DNA of 64,000 bases from Piper betle (Eukaryota; Streptophyta; Magnoliopsida; Piperales; Piperaceae): contig JAURVB010012900.1 in assembly GCA_033002965.1 (NCBI GenBank), positions 28,381 through 92,380 on the forward strand, in the 5' to 3' direction. Position numbers and translations under genes: made by a program. How positions within the stretch are numbered: position 1 is the first letter of the stretch; the number at the start of each line of letters is the position of its first letter. The notes beneath the pieces were generated by a model. It was not told where the DNA came from, made no database searches, and saw nothing but the letters and a program-made list of their open reading frames with translations. Below are positions 1 to 10,581 of the stretch, in pieces.

Positions 1-80
1 AAACGAATTGAGAGACTACCTAATCTCAGAATGAGCTAGGAGACATTTTCTAATCTAAGAATGAGCTTGGAGTCAGCTTT
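1..80 (+). repeat. 30-bp minisatellite inside a Tekay-type LTR (LTR i), left part
   Basis: About two and a half units of a 30-bp repeat with core TAATCTCAGAATGA are visible. The array resumes after element 1 at 6814 and recurs as ten units at 52284-52581 inside LTR h, which shows it belongs to an LTR. The LTR continues off the left edge. Bases 76-80 (GCTTT) are the left copy of the element 1 target duplication. Confidence 0.8.
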
Positions 81-850
81 TGTTATGGAGCAGCCTACAC
101 GCCATGAAGATGAGCATGGTCAAGAAGGCAAGGATCAAGTGGAAGAAGTTTCTAGTCCGATTAGCCTGCCTCAAGGACCTATAACAAGGTCTAAATCTAA
201 GAAGCTTCAACAAGCCTTAATTCATCATTTACAAGGCTTAGTGAATTCAGCTAGTGAAGAGTTACAAGGACATCAAAGCTTTGGTGCAAATGCAACTCAA
301 GTTCAATACAACTTAATTCAAGTCCAAGTTACTACTAATGGGTTTAATTAAGTTTGTAATGTGCCATATATGTTATGGGCTGGCCCAAATAGGCTTGGGA
401 GGGTTATTTAAGCTTTGTATTTTGGGTTTTATTTTGTTAAGTAATGGGCTGGACGAATTTGCCTATTATAAGCCCATTAGTTTTATTTAGTTTTAGGGTT
501 TCCTTTGTAAAGGCTATATATAGATGCCTTAACCTTTTGCTACAGGACGACCTGGAAGTAAGAAGAAAAACACCTAAAAGCCTTTGCTTTTATCTTTGTG
601 TTCTTGAGTAGAATACATGCTTTAAGAAACATTCAAGTGGATTGATCATCTGTCTTGTGGAGTGTTTCGAAATTGGGATTTAGAAACAAGTTTTCTTAAT
701 TCTGATTCTTGATCATCTTTCTAAGAAATCTGAGTTCTAGCCTTTTCTTAGGGGTTGTTGCTGAATTGTTATTGGGGTTTTCATGTTAATGTGTTGGGGG
801 TTCCAATATAAAAAGGGGTTCTCAAGCTTATTCATGGAGGTTCCATATCA
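81..850 (+). repeat. 5' LTR of element 1
   Basis: 770 bp, starting TGTTATGGAG and ending TTCCATATCA, and repeated almost perfectly at 6040-6808. The first 269 bases carry a reading frame (to the stop at 349-351) identical to the end of the polyprotein. Here it is a silent copy, because the coding use is in the 3' LTR. The promoter lies at 376-523, so R should start near 545. Confidence 0.97.
376..523 (+). promoter_or_regulatory. Element 1 LTR promoter: site II motifs, telo-box and TATA box
   Basis: Upstream of a TATA box (CTATATATAG, 514-523) are TGGGCT at 376-381, a GGCCCA-type motif at 382-387, TGGGCT at 445-450, AGCCCA (the reverse form) at 471-476, and TTAGGGTTT (the telo-box in reverse) at 493-501. 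Site II (TGGGCY) with a telo-box is the arrangement known from plant ribosomal-protein and cell-cycle promoters. Expression in dividing cells is inferred. The same block recurs in the 3' LTR, 5959 bases further on. Confidence 0.7.
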
Positions 851-852
851 TT

Positions 853-866
853 TGGTATCAGAGCCT
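853..866 (+). other. Primer-binding site of element 1 (tRNA-iMet)
   Basis: TGGTATCAGAGCCT begins two bases after the LTR end. It matches the plant initiator methionine tRNA primer site used by many Ty3 and Ty1 elements. Confidence 0.92.
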
Positions 867-1390
867 TGGCTCTAGATCAGGTTTTATCCTTTATCATTTG
901 TTTTCTTTGTTTTCTGAGTTCTTGTGTTCTTTGTTCTTGTTCTTGTTCTTAAGTTCTTTGTTCTTGTGTTCTTATTCATTTGCCTTATTTATGTTTATGG
1001 TTGAAGGTTTATAAAAAAAAAAAAAATTTCGTGGAAAAAAAAAATATTGGTGTGGAAGAAAGAAAGGCAAATTGCATCTATTTAAGTTTCCTATATCTAC
1101 TGCATCTATTTAAGTTTCCTTATCTTCAAACTTGTTTTGCAAATTTCAGTTTTGGAATTCTACACATTACAAGTTGTTTAACTATTTGAATTGTTATAAA
1201 AAGTGTGATTCACCTAAGAACATAAAAGACGTTAGCTAGAGTGGTGTGAGGAAGCCGTGAGTGAAGTTTCTAATTGAGTTAAACACGAGAGAACACCCCT
1301 CATCATTTTTGAGTGCAAACACGTGAGGGAGTGCTTGTGAGGTCCTTTTATTATTATTGTTCGTGTTTTTTTCTAACTTTCTTTGCAGCA
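867..1390 (+). other. Untranslated leader of element 1
   Basis: T-rich leader between the primer site and gag, with an A-rich run near 1011-1042. No gene is visible; the short frame at 980-1189 is chance. TTTCTTTGCAG just before the gag start looks like a splice acceptor, but nothing else supports splicing. Confidence 0.6.
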
Positions 1391-4300
1391 ATGTCAAACA
1401 ATAGTGAAGATACTGAGACTGGTCGTATTCATGACCCTAGATTATTACGTGAGGCTCAACAAGGAGAGTTTGCACGTTTTACTAGAGCTATGGAGGATAT
1501 GAGGGAAATGTTAGCACACATGAATACAAGGTTGGAGGCTGTAGAAAGAGCAACCCCAAATCGCAATGAAGGGAATAGGAGAGGTGGGAACCGAATGCCT
1601 CAATTTAATGATTTGGAAGAGGGCGTTAATGATTACCATGCAGATGATGATGATGTTGGAATGGGCGTACCTAGGGGTGGAGGTAGAGGAGGCCGAGGTT
1701 TAGGTAGAGGTAGAGGAAGAGTACAAGACAATCCATTATATGGAAGAAACCGAGGCAATGATGAAGTTGTAGATAAAAATTTAGGGAGCATTAAACATAA
1801 GATACCTAATTTTCAAGGTAAAACAGATCCGGTGGCTTATCTACAATGGGAAAAGCAAGTGGAACTCATATTTGATTGTCATCAGTTTAGTGAGGAGAAG
1901 AGGGTTAAGTTGGCGGTTACTCAATTTTCCGATTATGCTATTGCTTGGTGGGATCACTTGGTGACTAGTAGAAGAAGAAATTTGGAATATCCAATTGATA
2001 ATTGGTATGATCTCAAATCTGTAATGAGAAAGCGATTTGTCCCAAAACATTTCCATAGGGAACTTGTACAAAAACTTCAGGTTCTTAGACAAGGTAGTAG
2101 GAGCGTGGATGATTACTACAAGGAAATGGAAATGATCATGACTAGGGCTGATATCGAGGAAGAGGTGGAGACCACTATGGCACGTTTCTTGGCTGGTTTG
2201 AATAAGGAGATCGCTGACCGAGTGGATTTGCAACCATATGGTGACTTAGAAGAGATGGTGCACATTGCCGTCAAGGTGGAAAAGCAAATTCAAGGAAGAG
2301 GAGTAGCAAGGTATGTTTCCAAACCTTATTCCAACTTTAATTCTACTTGGAAAAGGGATGGGAAAAGTGATTTTAAGGGTGGAAATAAGGGTGCTTATGA
2401 TGTTGCAAAGGGAAAGGCAGAATCGACTTCTAAAGAAAAATCCAAAATTGAAGAGCCTAAAGGGAGAAATAGAGACATTAAGTGCTGGAAGTGTCAAGGT
2501 GTAGGTCATATTAGCAAGGAGTGTCCTAATAAGAGAGCTATGATTCTACGGAATGGTGAGGTAGTGACTGATGAAGAAGAGGGCAACAATGAAAGCGATG
2601 AGGATGAAATGCCTGAATTGGATAGTTGTAGTGATGGGAGCATTGAGGAGCCAATTAAAGGTGATATGCTGGTTACAAGACGCGCTCTTAACACTCAAGT
2701 GAAAGAGGATTGCAATGAGGAGCAACGGGACAACTTGTTCCATACAAGGTGTCATGTTCAAGGCAAAGCATGTAGTCTGATTGTTGATGGTGGGAGTTGC
2801 ACTAATGCGGTGAGTACCTTCTTGATTAATAGATTGGGGCTGTCTACTATCCCACACCCACGACCATACAAACTTCAATGGCTTAATGATTGTGGTGAAG
2901 TCAAGGTAAATAGACAATCTATTATTTCATTTTCGATTGGTAAATATCATGAAGAGCAACTATGTGATGTAGTTCCTATGCATGCTGGAGATATCTTGCT
3001 TGGTAGACCATGGCAATTTGATAGGAAAACTAAGCATGATGGGTACCTCAATCGGTATCATTTCACCAAGGATGGGCGGAAGATCATATTGACACCACTT
3101 TCCTCAAAAGAAGTGTATGAAGATCAATGTAAATTGGAGAGGCTGAGAGTGGAGGCTGAAAAGAAAGAAAAAGAGAGAAAAACAAGTGCTTTAGAGAGTG
3201 AAAATCAAACGAGTGACAAAAAAAAGGGAAAAGAAAAAGTAGAGCAGATTCAGCCTAGAGAGAAAAATGCAAAGAATGTGAGTTTGATAGCTAGAAAAAG
3301 TGAGGTTAGGCAAGCATTGTATTCCAACAGGCCTGTATTTGTACTTTTGTGCAAAGGGGCATATTTGGCCACTAATGAACTTGACCCATCTTTGTCTAGT
3401 GTGTTTATTGATCTTTTGCAGGAATTTGAAGATGTGTTTCCCGAGGACATGCCTAGTGGTTTACCACCAATTAGAGGCATAGAACATCAAATTGACTTCA
3501 TTCCGGGAGCCGCAATACCCAATAGGCCAGCATATAGAACAAATCCAAGTGAGACAAAGGAGATCCAAAAACAAGTGGAGGAGTTGCTAGCTAAGGGGTA
3601 TGTGAGAGAGAGTCTTAGTCCTTGCTCGGTTCCTGTTATTCTTGTGCCAAAGAAGGATGGAACATGGAGGATGTGTGTGGATTGCAGAGCCATCAATAAA
3701 ATCACTGTAAAGTATCGTTATCCTATTCCTAGATTAGATGACATGCTTGATGAGTTATATGGTTCTTGTTTGTTCACAAAAATCGACTTGAAATCTGGTT
3801 ATTATCAAATTCGAATGAATGTTGGTGATGAATGGAAAACAGCTTTTAAGACCAAGTATGGGTTATATGAGTGGCTTGTCATGCCATTTGGTCTTACTAA
3901 TGCACCTAGCACGTTCATGAGATTGATGCACCATGTGTTGCGTGAGTACTTGGGTAAATTTGTTGTTGTTTATTTTGATGATATTCTGATTTACTCTAAG
4001 TGCTTAGATGATCATATTATGCATGTGCGACTTGTACTAGAAACACTTAGGCAAGAAAAATTGCATGCTAACCTTAAAAAGTGTAGTTTTTGCATGGATA
4101 AGGTTAATTTTCTTGGTTTTGTAGTATCTAGTCAAGGTGTTGAGGTTGATGAGGAAAAGGTTAGAGCCATTAAGGAGTGGCCGCAACCTAAGAATGCTAG
4201 TGAGGTGAGGAGTTTTCATGGGCTTGCTGGTTTCTACAGGAGATTCATTAAGAATTTTAGCACTATAGCCGCACCTTTGAATGAGTTAGTTAAGAAAAAT

Positions 4301-6310
4301 GTTGGATTTGTTTGGGGTGATGCACAAGAACATGCCTTTAATGAACTTAAGGATAAATTGTGTAATGCACCTTTGCTTGCTTTACCTAACTTTGATAAGA
4401 CTTTTGAAATTGAATGTGATGCTAGTGGCATAGGAATTGGAGCTGTTTTGATGCAGGATCAAAGGCCACTAATGTATTTTAGTGAAAAGTTAAGTGGGGC
4501 AGCCTTGAAGTATCCAACATATGACAAGGAATTATATGCTTTGGTTCGAGCTTTGCAAGCATGGCAGCATTATTTGTGGCCTAGGGAGTTTGTGATACAT
4601 ACTGACCATGAAAGTTTAAAGCATTTGAAGGGTCAAGATAAGCTGAACCGTAGGCATGCCAAATGGGTGGAATTCATAGAAACATTCCCATATGTGATTA
4701 AGTACAAGCAAGGTAAAGAGAATGTGGTTGCTGACGCATTGTCCAGAAGGTACACTTTACTTAACTCGCTCAGTGCTAAATTATTAGGTTTTGAGTTTAT
4801 AAAGGAGTTGTATCAACATGATGATGATTTCAGTGATATATATGCATCCTGTGATAATGGGGTTGTTTCAGATGATTTTTATTTGTTTGACGGTTTCTTG
4901 TTTAAAAGAAATAGATTGTGCATTCCTAAGTGTTCTATGAGGGAATTGTTGATTAAGGAGGCACATGGAGGAGGCTTAATGGGGCATTTTGGGGTAATTA
5001 AGACCTATGATATGCTGTTAGAACATTTCTTTTGGCCTGGTATGAAACATGATGTGCATAAAGTTTGTGAGCATTGCATTACATGTAGAGAGGCTAAGTC
5101 TAGGTTGAAACCGCATGGTTTATACACACCATTACCCGTTCCTAGTGAACCTTGGACTGATTTGTCTATGGATTTTGTGCTTGGATTGCCTAGAACTAGG
5201 AAAGGTCGTGATAGTATCTTTGTTGTGGTTGATAGATTTAGTAAAATGGCTCATTTTATACCATGTCATAAAACTGATGATGCTAAGTTGATTGCTGATT
5301 TGTTTTTCAAGGAAGTTGTGCGTTTACATGGCATACCTAAGAGCATTGTTAGTGATCGTGATGTTAAGTTTTTGAGTCATTTTTGGCGTGTGTTATGGGG
5401 AAAGTTAGGAACTAAGCTATTATTTTCAACTACTTGTCACCCTCAAACAGATGGGCAAACTGAAGTAGTTAATAGGACTTTGATTACTTTGCTTAGGGCA
5501 ATCATAGAAAAGAACATTAGGACATGGGAGGATTGTTTACCATTTGTGGAGTTTGCTTACAATAGGGCTATTCATAGCACTACTCATTGTTCTCCATTTG
5601 AGATTGTTTATGGTTTTAATCCACTCACTCCTATTGATTTATTGCCATTGCCACCTAACAATTTTGTGAGTGTTGATGCTAATTCTAAGGCAGATTTGGT
5701 GAAGAAGTTACATAAGCAAGTTAAGGAGAGGATTGAAAAGCAAAATGCTAAAGTAGCTTCGCGTGTGAACAAGGGAAGAAAGCCAATGATTTTTCAGCCT
5801 GGAGATTGGGTTTGGGTGCATTTTCGCAAAGAAAGGTTTCCACTTCAAAGGAAATCTAAGCTCAATCCAAGAGGCGATGGTCCTTTTCAAATTCTTGAAA
5901 GGATTAATAACAATGCATACAAAGTGGATCTACCCGGTGAGTATAATGTTAGTGCTTCATTTAATGTGGCTGATTTGAGTCCTTTTGATATAGGTGATGC
6001 TTTTGATTCGAGGACGAATCCTTTTGAGGAGAGGGGAAATGTTATGGAGCAGCCTACACGCCATGAAGATGAGCATGGTCAAGAAGGCAAGGATCAAGTG
6101 GAAGAAGTTTCTAGTCCGATTAGCCTGCCTCAAGGACCTATAACAAGGTCTAAATCTAAGAAGCTTCAACAAGCCTTAATTCATCATTTACAAGGCTTAG
6201 TGAATTCAGCTAGTGAAGAGTTACAAGGACATCAAAGCTTTGGTGCAAATGCAACTCAAGTTCAATACAACTTAATTCAAGTCCAAGTTACTACTAATGG
6301 GTTTAATTAA
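1391..6310 (+). CDS. Gag-pol polyprotein of element 1 (1639 residues), intact
   Basis: Encodes capsid, protease, reverse transcriptase, RNase H and integrase for copy-and-paste transposition. ATG 1391 is chosen because the frame opens upstream only with a GTG at 1313, which a plant would not normally use. Visible in order: an Arg/Gly-rich N-terminal part; the gag domain; a CCHC zinc knuckle (C365, C368, H373, C378); the protease motif VDGGS (D466); reverse transcriptase with YFDD (861-864); RNase H acids D1010, E1047 and D1072; the integrase HHCC zinc finger; and the catalytic triad D1261, D1322, E1358, which fits D,D(35)E. A GPF-type motif follows. From about residue 1551 the frame enters the 3' LTR and ends in a basic [10 protein letters not shown] tail. 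No stop or frameshift was found, so it may still be active. Confidence 0.95.
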   Translation: MSNNSEDTETGRIHDPRLLREAQQGEFARFTRAMEDMREMLAHMNTRLEAVERATPNRNEGNRRGGNRMPQFNDLEEGVNDYHADDDDVGMGVPRGGGRGGRGLGRGRGRVQDNPLYGRNRGNDEVVDKNLGSIKHKIPNFQGKTDPVAYLQWEKQVELIFDCHQFSEEKRVKLAVTQFSDYAIAWWDHLVTSRRRNLEYPIDNWYDLKSVMRKRFVPKHFHRELVQKLQVLRQGSRSVDDYYKEMEMIMTRADIEEEVETTMARFLAGLNKEIADRVDLQPYGDLEEMVHIAVKVEKQIQGRGVARYVSKPYSNFNSTWKRDGKSDFKGGNKGAYDVAKGKAESTSKEKSKIEEPKGRNRDIKCWKCQGVGHISKECPNKRAMILRNGEVVTDEEEGNNESDEDEMPELDSCSDGSIEEPIKGDMLVTRRALNTQVKEDCNEEQRDNLFHTRCHVQGKACSLIVDGGSCTNAVSTFLINRLGLSTIPHPRPYKLQWLNDCGEVKVNRQSIISFSIGKYHEEQLCDVVPMHAGDILLGRPWQFDRKTKHDGYLNRYHFTKDGRKIILTPLSSKEVYEDQCKLERLRVEAEKKEKERKTSALESENQTSDKKKGKEKVEQIQPREKNAKNVSLIARKSEVRQALYSNRPVFVLLCKGAYLATNELDPSLSSVFIDLLQEFEDVFPEDMPSGLPPIRGIEHQIDFIPGAAIPNRPAYRTNPSETKEIQKQVEELLAKGYVRESLSPCSVPVILVPKKDGTWRMCVDCRAINKITVKYRYPIPRLDDMLDELYGSCLFTKIDLKSGYYQIRMNVGDEWKTAFKTKYGLYEWLVMPFGLTNAPSTFMRLMHHVLREYLGKFVVVYFDDILIYSKCLDDHIMHVRLVLETLRQEKLHANLKKCSFCMDKVNFLGFVVSSQGVEVDEEKVRAIKEWPQPKNASEVRSFHGLAGFYRRFIKNFSTIAAPLNELVKKNVGFVWGDAQEHAFNELKDKLCNAPLLALPNFDKTFEIECDASGIGIGAVLMQDQRPLMYFSEKLSGAALKYPTYDKELYALVRALQAWQHYLWPREFVIHTDHESLKHLKGQDKLNRRHAKWVEFIETFPYVIKYKQGKENVVADALSRRYTLLNSLSAKLLGFEFIKELYQHDDDFSDIYASCDNGVVSDDFYLFDGFLFKRNRLCIPKCSMRELLIKEAHGGGLMGHFGVIKTYDMLLEHFFWPGMKHDVHKVCEHCITCREAKSRLKPHGLYTPLPVPSEPWTDLSMDFVLGLPRTRKGRDSIFVVVDRFSKMAHFIPCHKTDDAKLIADLFFKEVVRLHGIPKSIVSDRDVKFLSHFWRVLWGKLGTKLLFSTTCHPQTDGQTEVVNRTLITLLRAIIEKNIRTWEDCLPFVEFAYNRAIHSTTHCSPFEIVYGFNPLTPIDLLPLPPNNFVSVDANSKADLVKKLHKQVKERIEKQNAKVASRVNKGRKPMIFQPGDWVWVHFRKERFPLQRKSKLNPRGDGPFQILERINNNAYKVDLPGEYNVSASFNVADLSPFDIGDAFDSRTNPFEERGNVMEQPTRHEDEHGQEGKDQVEEVSSPISLPQGPITRSKSKKLQQALIHHLQGLVNSASEELQGHQSFGANATQVQYNLIQVQVTTNGFN
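6025..6039 (+). other. Polypurine tract of element 1
   Basis: GAGGAGAGGGGAAA-type purine run directly before the 3' LTR, inside the coding frame. It primes plus-strand DNA synthesis in this class. Confidence 0.85.
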
Positions 6311-6808
6311 GTTTGTAATGTGCCATATATGTTATGGGCTGGCCCAAATAGGCTTGGGAGGGTTATTTAAGCTTTGTATTTTGGGTTTTATTTTGTTAAG
6401 TAATGGGCTGGACGAATTTGCCTATTATAAGCCCATTAGTTTTATTTAGTTTTAGGGTTTCCTTTGTAAAGGCTATATATAGATGCCTTAACCTTTTGCT
6501 ACAGGACGACCTGGAAGTAAGAAGAAAAACACCTAAAAGCCTTTGCTTTTATCTTTGTGTTCTTGAGTAGAATACATGCTTTAAGAAACATTCAAGTGGA
6601 TTGATCATCTGTCTTGTGGAGTGTTTCGAAATTGGGATTTAGAAACAAGTTTTCTTAATTCTGATTCTTGATCATCTTTCTAAGAAATCTGAGTTCTAGC
6701 CTTTTCTTAGGGGTTGTTGCTGAATTGTTATTGGGGTTTTCATGTTAATGTGTTGGGGGTTCCAATATAAAAGGGGTTCTCAAGCTTATTCATGGAGGTT
6801 CCATATCA
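6040..6808 (+). repeat. 3' LTR of element 1, with the polyprotein tail
   Basis: 769 bp, one base shorter than the 5' LTR in the A-run before GGGGTTCTC. The polyprotein stop (TAA, 6308-6310) lies 271 bases inside it and about 160 bases before the TATA box (6473-6482). Bases 6809-6813 (GCTTT) are the right target duplication. Confidence 0.97.
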
Positions 6809-6813
6809 GCTTT

Positions 6814-7302
6814 ACTAATCTCAGAATGACGTGAGAGACAAATTACTAATCTCAGAATGACCTGAGGAATAATTACTCTTTACTTGTGTAATAATAATAA
6901 TAAAAACGAGTTAAATGATAATAGGGATTATATTGACTTGTTTAATTTAATTATGTTGCTTAGTGGTTTTATCACTAACGTGGAATTGCCTTCACAGGTG
7001 AGCAGCTTTGGGATTAAAGAATAGAAGTGTGGTTGGTGGTTCTTTTACCAACCTAGGTATGATGAATAGATAACAAAGTTGGACTTCCTTATTATTCTCT
7101 TGTGTTATAAATGTGGCTATGGAAAACGGTCCGAGACTGTGGGACAGTTTTCTTAAATTTTTAGAGAACATGATTTATTGTTATGATTAATATTATATAT
7201 TGCAAGACTTTTTGCTGTATTTAAATTCATGTTTAGGAAGGTTACATTTACATCAACTATATTTTTAAGTAACACCCAGTCCGGTTCGGGCGGGTCGTTA
7301 CA
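6814..7302 (+). repeat. LTR i, right part: 30-bp repeats plus conserved 3' module
   Basis: After two more 30-bp units the sequence enters the 3' module shared by the Tekay-type LTRs. It holds the double stem-loop at 6960-6995, the GGAAAACGGTCC...GTGGGAC block, and a GGGTCGTTACA end at 7302. No primer site follows, so this is a 3' LTR or a solo LTR. Its start lies outside the window. Confidence 0.8.
6960..6995 (+). promoter_or_regulatory. Conserved double stem-loop, LTR i copy
   Basis: TTAGTG...CACTAA (6960-6965 and 6973-6978) is followed by GTGGA...TTCAC (6980-6984 and 6991-6995). The second stem has changed on both sides relative to GCGGA/TCCGC in other copies and still pairs. It would lie in the RNA leader; function unknown. 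Confidence 0.6.
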
Positions 7303-8924
7303 AACATAAGACCTACATATATAATACAAAAATAGTTAGTGACGAGTGTTACAGGTCCGAACAATAACTAGTACAAACTAGCAAGTGGAATCTGATATTC
7401 CACAGGAAAGGGAAAAAATATATATATTTCTCCATGTGAACTCTTAAAGGGCATTTACTGAGTAGCCACCAAGCTGGACACCTGATAGCATGAAAGCTAG
7501 ATAAATTTATACATAGGCCAGGGATGGTAATTATATATATAGCCCTAAAGTAACTTGTGGTGGATATTATTTTCATAATCAACCTTGATATATCTCATCG
7601 TCGAGGGTTTTTAATCACAAAAGTAAAATACATCTAAATGGCAGGGTGGGGTTCGATAAAACAACTATTAAACACGTTCTACGATCTATAAGTCAAATCA
7701 ACGATAGACTAAAGGGATAAGGATGAGAAGAGTCATAATGGACCGGTAGTCTAAACCCAAAGCGTGACATCTCATCTGCAATGAGCTCGGACTCCGAAAC
7801 ATACATCAAAACCCACTAGTATGTAAAATAATGACATCTTTATATAATGCATGCTACGGGGTGTGCTTACATCATTAATTGCATCACAATAAAGAAAATT
7901 GTGCTAAACAAACCTACACTAAACATCCAACACGCAAATTGAGACATAATATGAAAAATAACTAATCTCCTTGAAAGATAGATAAATAATAAATACTTAA
8001 AAATAAATAATACTCTAATAATAAAATAATAATATAATTATACTATATAAATACACGGCTAACATGAGTATATATCAACATATACTCATGTTAATATACA
8101 TATAAATAAATAAATAAATAATAATTAGATAAATATATAAATACACAAATAGTTAATATTAATTAATCATAAATAATACTAATAGTATAGCTATCAAATA
8201 TAGAATACATAATAAATAAAAATAAATAATAACATACATGCGAACAAACAAATAGATAAATAATATATATATATATATATATAAAGCTCGGATCTAGACT
8301 GTCCAAAGTCGAAAATAACTCAAGGCCTAAAAGTGACTCTATAGGCGGTAATAAAGGCAAGAAGGTTAAATAGGCCTCGAAACCTTGAACTCAATTAAGC
8401 GAAAATCTATAACTCAAATAAAGCTTGGCTCACTGGGGCGATCCGGTAGTCCAAAATCCCTAAGAATGTGTAAAGGAGATACCGTGAAAATTCCAAATAG
8501 ATAGAAAACACTGCAAGAGCATAGATCTAGCCCTAAAACCCTGGCTAACATAAAAAAAAATTGTATACCTCGTGTATTTATTAATAACTCATGTATTGTT
8601 ATAATATAACTAAAGCTATCATATGCTTGTCAAAAATACTTACCCTACATAACATGCTCATAGGGCCATCTGGTCCCAAACTAATGGTCTGAAAACTTGT
8701 CTAGCTTGAACTCACTCGAACTAACTTAGGACTTGCCTAAACTGGGTAAAACTATAAGCAGATAAAACCTTAACCTGAAGCTAAGGTTCTTACCACTTTA
8801 AGAGTCTGTGTGAAGTTCAAGTTTTAGGGTATGTTACTCTGGCATTTGATGATGTATCTATTTGATTATATTCATGCGTTACGGGTATGTAGAATAGGAA
8901 ACCATGACCATTACTTATCATTTT
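7303..8924. other. AT-rich relict sequence, possibly an old LTR
   Basis: No coding region is recognised. A GTGTTACA at 7347-7354 followed by diverged sequence suggests a decayed minus-strand LTR, but no partner or target duplication is visible. There is a short TA microsatellite near 8264-8282 and strongly AT-rich sequence at 7960-8280. Confidence 0.35.
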
Positions 8925-9018
8925 TGTAAAGACCCGGAAAATATATATATATATATATATTTGACGCGGTGGGATCGAACGTTGGTATCCATGAATTTGT
9001 TTAAATTATTTACCTGCT

Positions 9019-9120
9019 ACCCGGTTAATTATTAATTACCCGGTCAAGTGGAAAGTATTAGTTAACCGGTTAAGTATTTTTACCCGGTTAAGTAAACCAT
9101 ACCATTTAACCGTTTAAACT
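9019..9120 (+). promoter_or_regulatory. Cluster of CCGGTTAA motifs in the element 2 LTR
   Basis: CCGGTTAA or close variants (ACCCGGTTAA, TTAACCGGTTAA, ACCCGGTCAAG, TTAACCGTTT) occur five to six times in about 100 bases upstream of the TATA box. The same motif occurs in LTR h at about 50560-50610, and in b, c, g and e. The core resembles MYB-type sites; binding is inferred. Confidence 0.5.
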
Positions 9121-9251
9121 AGTAAAGTGAACCATACCATTTAAGAGGTTGAGTGAAAAGGTTAAGTGAACCGTGTTAATTACCCAATTACGCGGTTAAA
9201 GGAATTATGGTGAAAGGGTGCTTCCACAAACCCTAGCTGTCATTTATTCTT

Positions 9252-9259
9252 TATAAAAG
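9252..9259 (+). promoter_or_regulatory. TATA box of the element 2 5' LTR
   Basis: TATAAAAG, about 20 bases after AAACCCTAGC (a telo-box-like motif). In the 3' LTR the equivalent lies at 21067-21074. Transcription should start about 30 bases downstream, within the 56-bp repeats. Confidence 0.6.
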
Positions 9260-9261
9260 GA

Positions 9262-9429
9262 GAAGGGGTCGTTGAACTTAAGAAATACCAATGGATGATG
9301 GGGTGTGAGAATTTAATGAAGGGGTCGATGAACTTAGGAAATACCAATGGATGATGGGGTGTGAGAATTTAATGAAGGGGTCGTTGAACCTAGGAAATAC
9401 CAATGGATGATGGGGTATGAGAATTTAAT
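9262..9429 (+). repeat. Three tandem 56-bp units just after the TATA box
   Basis: The unit begins GAAGGGGTCG and ends GAGAATTTAAT, with only a few changes between copies. The 3' LTR carries the same three units at 21077-21244. They overlap the expected transcription start. Confidence 0.9.
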
Positions 9430-9726
9430 GGAGGGAATGGTTGAAGTGTATATATATGCAGGAGGAGGGAGTATTTCATCCCTCATCTCCGTCCCAGGCG
9501 ACCTCCCCATTACTGTATTAGGGTTCACGGGTCATAGTCAGACGTAATCACAAATCAGGTACGTATAATAGATAGAACATCATACTTTCCTTGTTGGTAG
9601 CCTAGGTCGGCCTGAGCCCAGATTCGACTACCATGCACCAAGTGCTACCGGGGTTAATGAATTGACTCAATCCGACACTGGGTCGTGTTATGTACGTGAA
9701 TTTTGTAATGCATCGACATTGTTTTG

Positions 9727-10165
9727 GAGTAGTGATAGCCACCCCATAAAAAGGCTACGGCCGGGGTGTGTGAGGCACTGGCACTGGAGTGCAGTGATAG
9801 CCGCCCCATAAAAAGGCTACGGCCGGGGTGTGTGAGTCCTCGCACTAGAATTGGTAGTGAGAGCTTCCCCACAAACGGGGCATAGCAATCACCTGAGTGC
9901 AGTGATAGCCGCCCCACAAAAAGGCTACGGCCGGGGTGTGCAAGGCATTGGCACTGGAGTGCAGTGATAGCCTCCCCATAAAAAGGCTACGGCCGGGGTG
10001 TGCGAGGCACTGGCACTAGAATTGGTAGTGAGAGCTTCCCCACAAACGGGCATAGCAATCACCCGAGTGCAGTGATAGCTACCCCACAAAAAGGCTACGG
10101 CCGGGGTGTGCGAGGCACTGGCACTGGAGACGGTAGTGGTAGCCTCCCCACAAAAAAGGCTACGG
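9727..10165 (+). repeat. 62-bp minisatellite in the element 2 5' LTR
   Basis: The core AAAAAGGCTACGGCCGGGGT recurs about seven times, with variant units carrying CTTCCCCACAAACGGG. The short reading frames across it are by-products of the repeat. The 3' LTR counterpart at about 21543-22060 has one more unit. Confidence 0.85.
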
Positions 10166-10297
10166 TCGGGGTGTGCGGATCACAGCGGATACCTCCTCCG
10201 CATTGTTTTGGAGTATAGCGGAATCGCTCCACCGCATATTAAAATAAACATAAGGAAATAGTGGAATGTACTTGTCTTGTTTTATCTATTATACTAC

Positions 10298-10333
10298 TTA
10301 GTGTTGTAATCACTAACGCGGAATTGCCTCCGC
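10298..10333 (+). promoter_or_regulatory. Conserved double stem-loop, element 2 5' LTR
   Basis: TTAGTG/CACTAA (10298-10303, 10311-10316) followed by GCGGA-ATTGCC-TCCGC (10318-10333). The 3' LTR copy is at 22190-22225. It is shared with LTR families whose other parts are unrelated. Confidence 0.6.
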
Positions 10334-10569
10334 AGGTATGCAAATACGAGATTAGGAGATTGACATCCAGAGTATGGAGCAAAATAAATATGAGGACTCT
10401 TTTTTATTTAATTGAGAAATAAGTGTGGCTGCTGGGAAACGGTCCAAGACTGTGGGATCTTTATATATGTTTTTGTTAAATAAAAAATGTTAGTCATATT
10501 TACTTAATTGTGAGTAACACCTGGCCAGCTAGGCCCACAATATCGTGAAAAATGGCGGGTCGTTACAGG

Positions 10570-10581
10570 TGGCATCAGAGC
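10570..10581 (+). other. Primer-binding site of element 2
   Basis: TGGCATCAGAGC two bases after the LTR: the tRNA-iMet site with one T-to-C change. Confidence 0.85.

Larger units (their letters stand above)
81..6808 (+). mobile_element. Element 1: complete, probably autonomous Ty3/gypsy retrotransposon (CRM-like chromovirus)
   Basis: All the structural parts are present. There are LTRs at 81-850 and 6040-6808 with TG...CA ends, a tRNA-iMet primer site at 853, one uninterrupted gag-pol reading frame, a purine-rich tract just before the 3' LTR, and a 5-bp duplication GCTTT at 76-80 and 6809-6813. I count a single 1-bp indel between the LTRs (770 against 769 bp), so insertion was recent. Gag resembles that of CRM-type elements, and a canonical chromodomain is absent; the clade is inferred from recall. 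It sits inside the 30-bp minisatellite of another LTR. Confidence 0.95.
8925..10567 (+). repeat. 5' LTR of element 2
   Basis: 1643 bp from TGTAAAGACC to GGTCGTTACA. In order: a TA microsatellite (8940-8960), CCGGTTAA motifs, a TATA box, three 56-bp repeats, a 62-bp minisatellite, the double stem-loop (10298-10333), and the shared GGGAAACGGTCC block. The length difference from the 3' LTR comes mainly from the TA run and one extra minisatellite unit there. Confidence 0.95.

Noticed and set aside
61..351. Separate small gene in the 5' LTR
   Set aside because: It is the LTR copy of the polyprotein tail. It lies upstream of the TATA box and lacks its own promoter.
980..1189. Small protein in the element 1 leader
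   Set aside because: It spans an A-rich run and a T-rich leader with no domain or initiation support.
1313..1390. N-terminal extension of the element 1 polyprotein from GTG
   Set aside because: GTG is not a normal plant start, and an ATG in good context lies at 1391.
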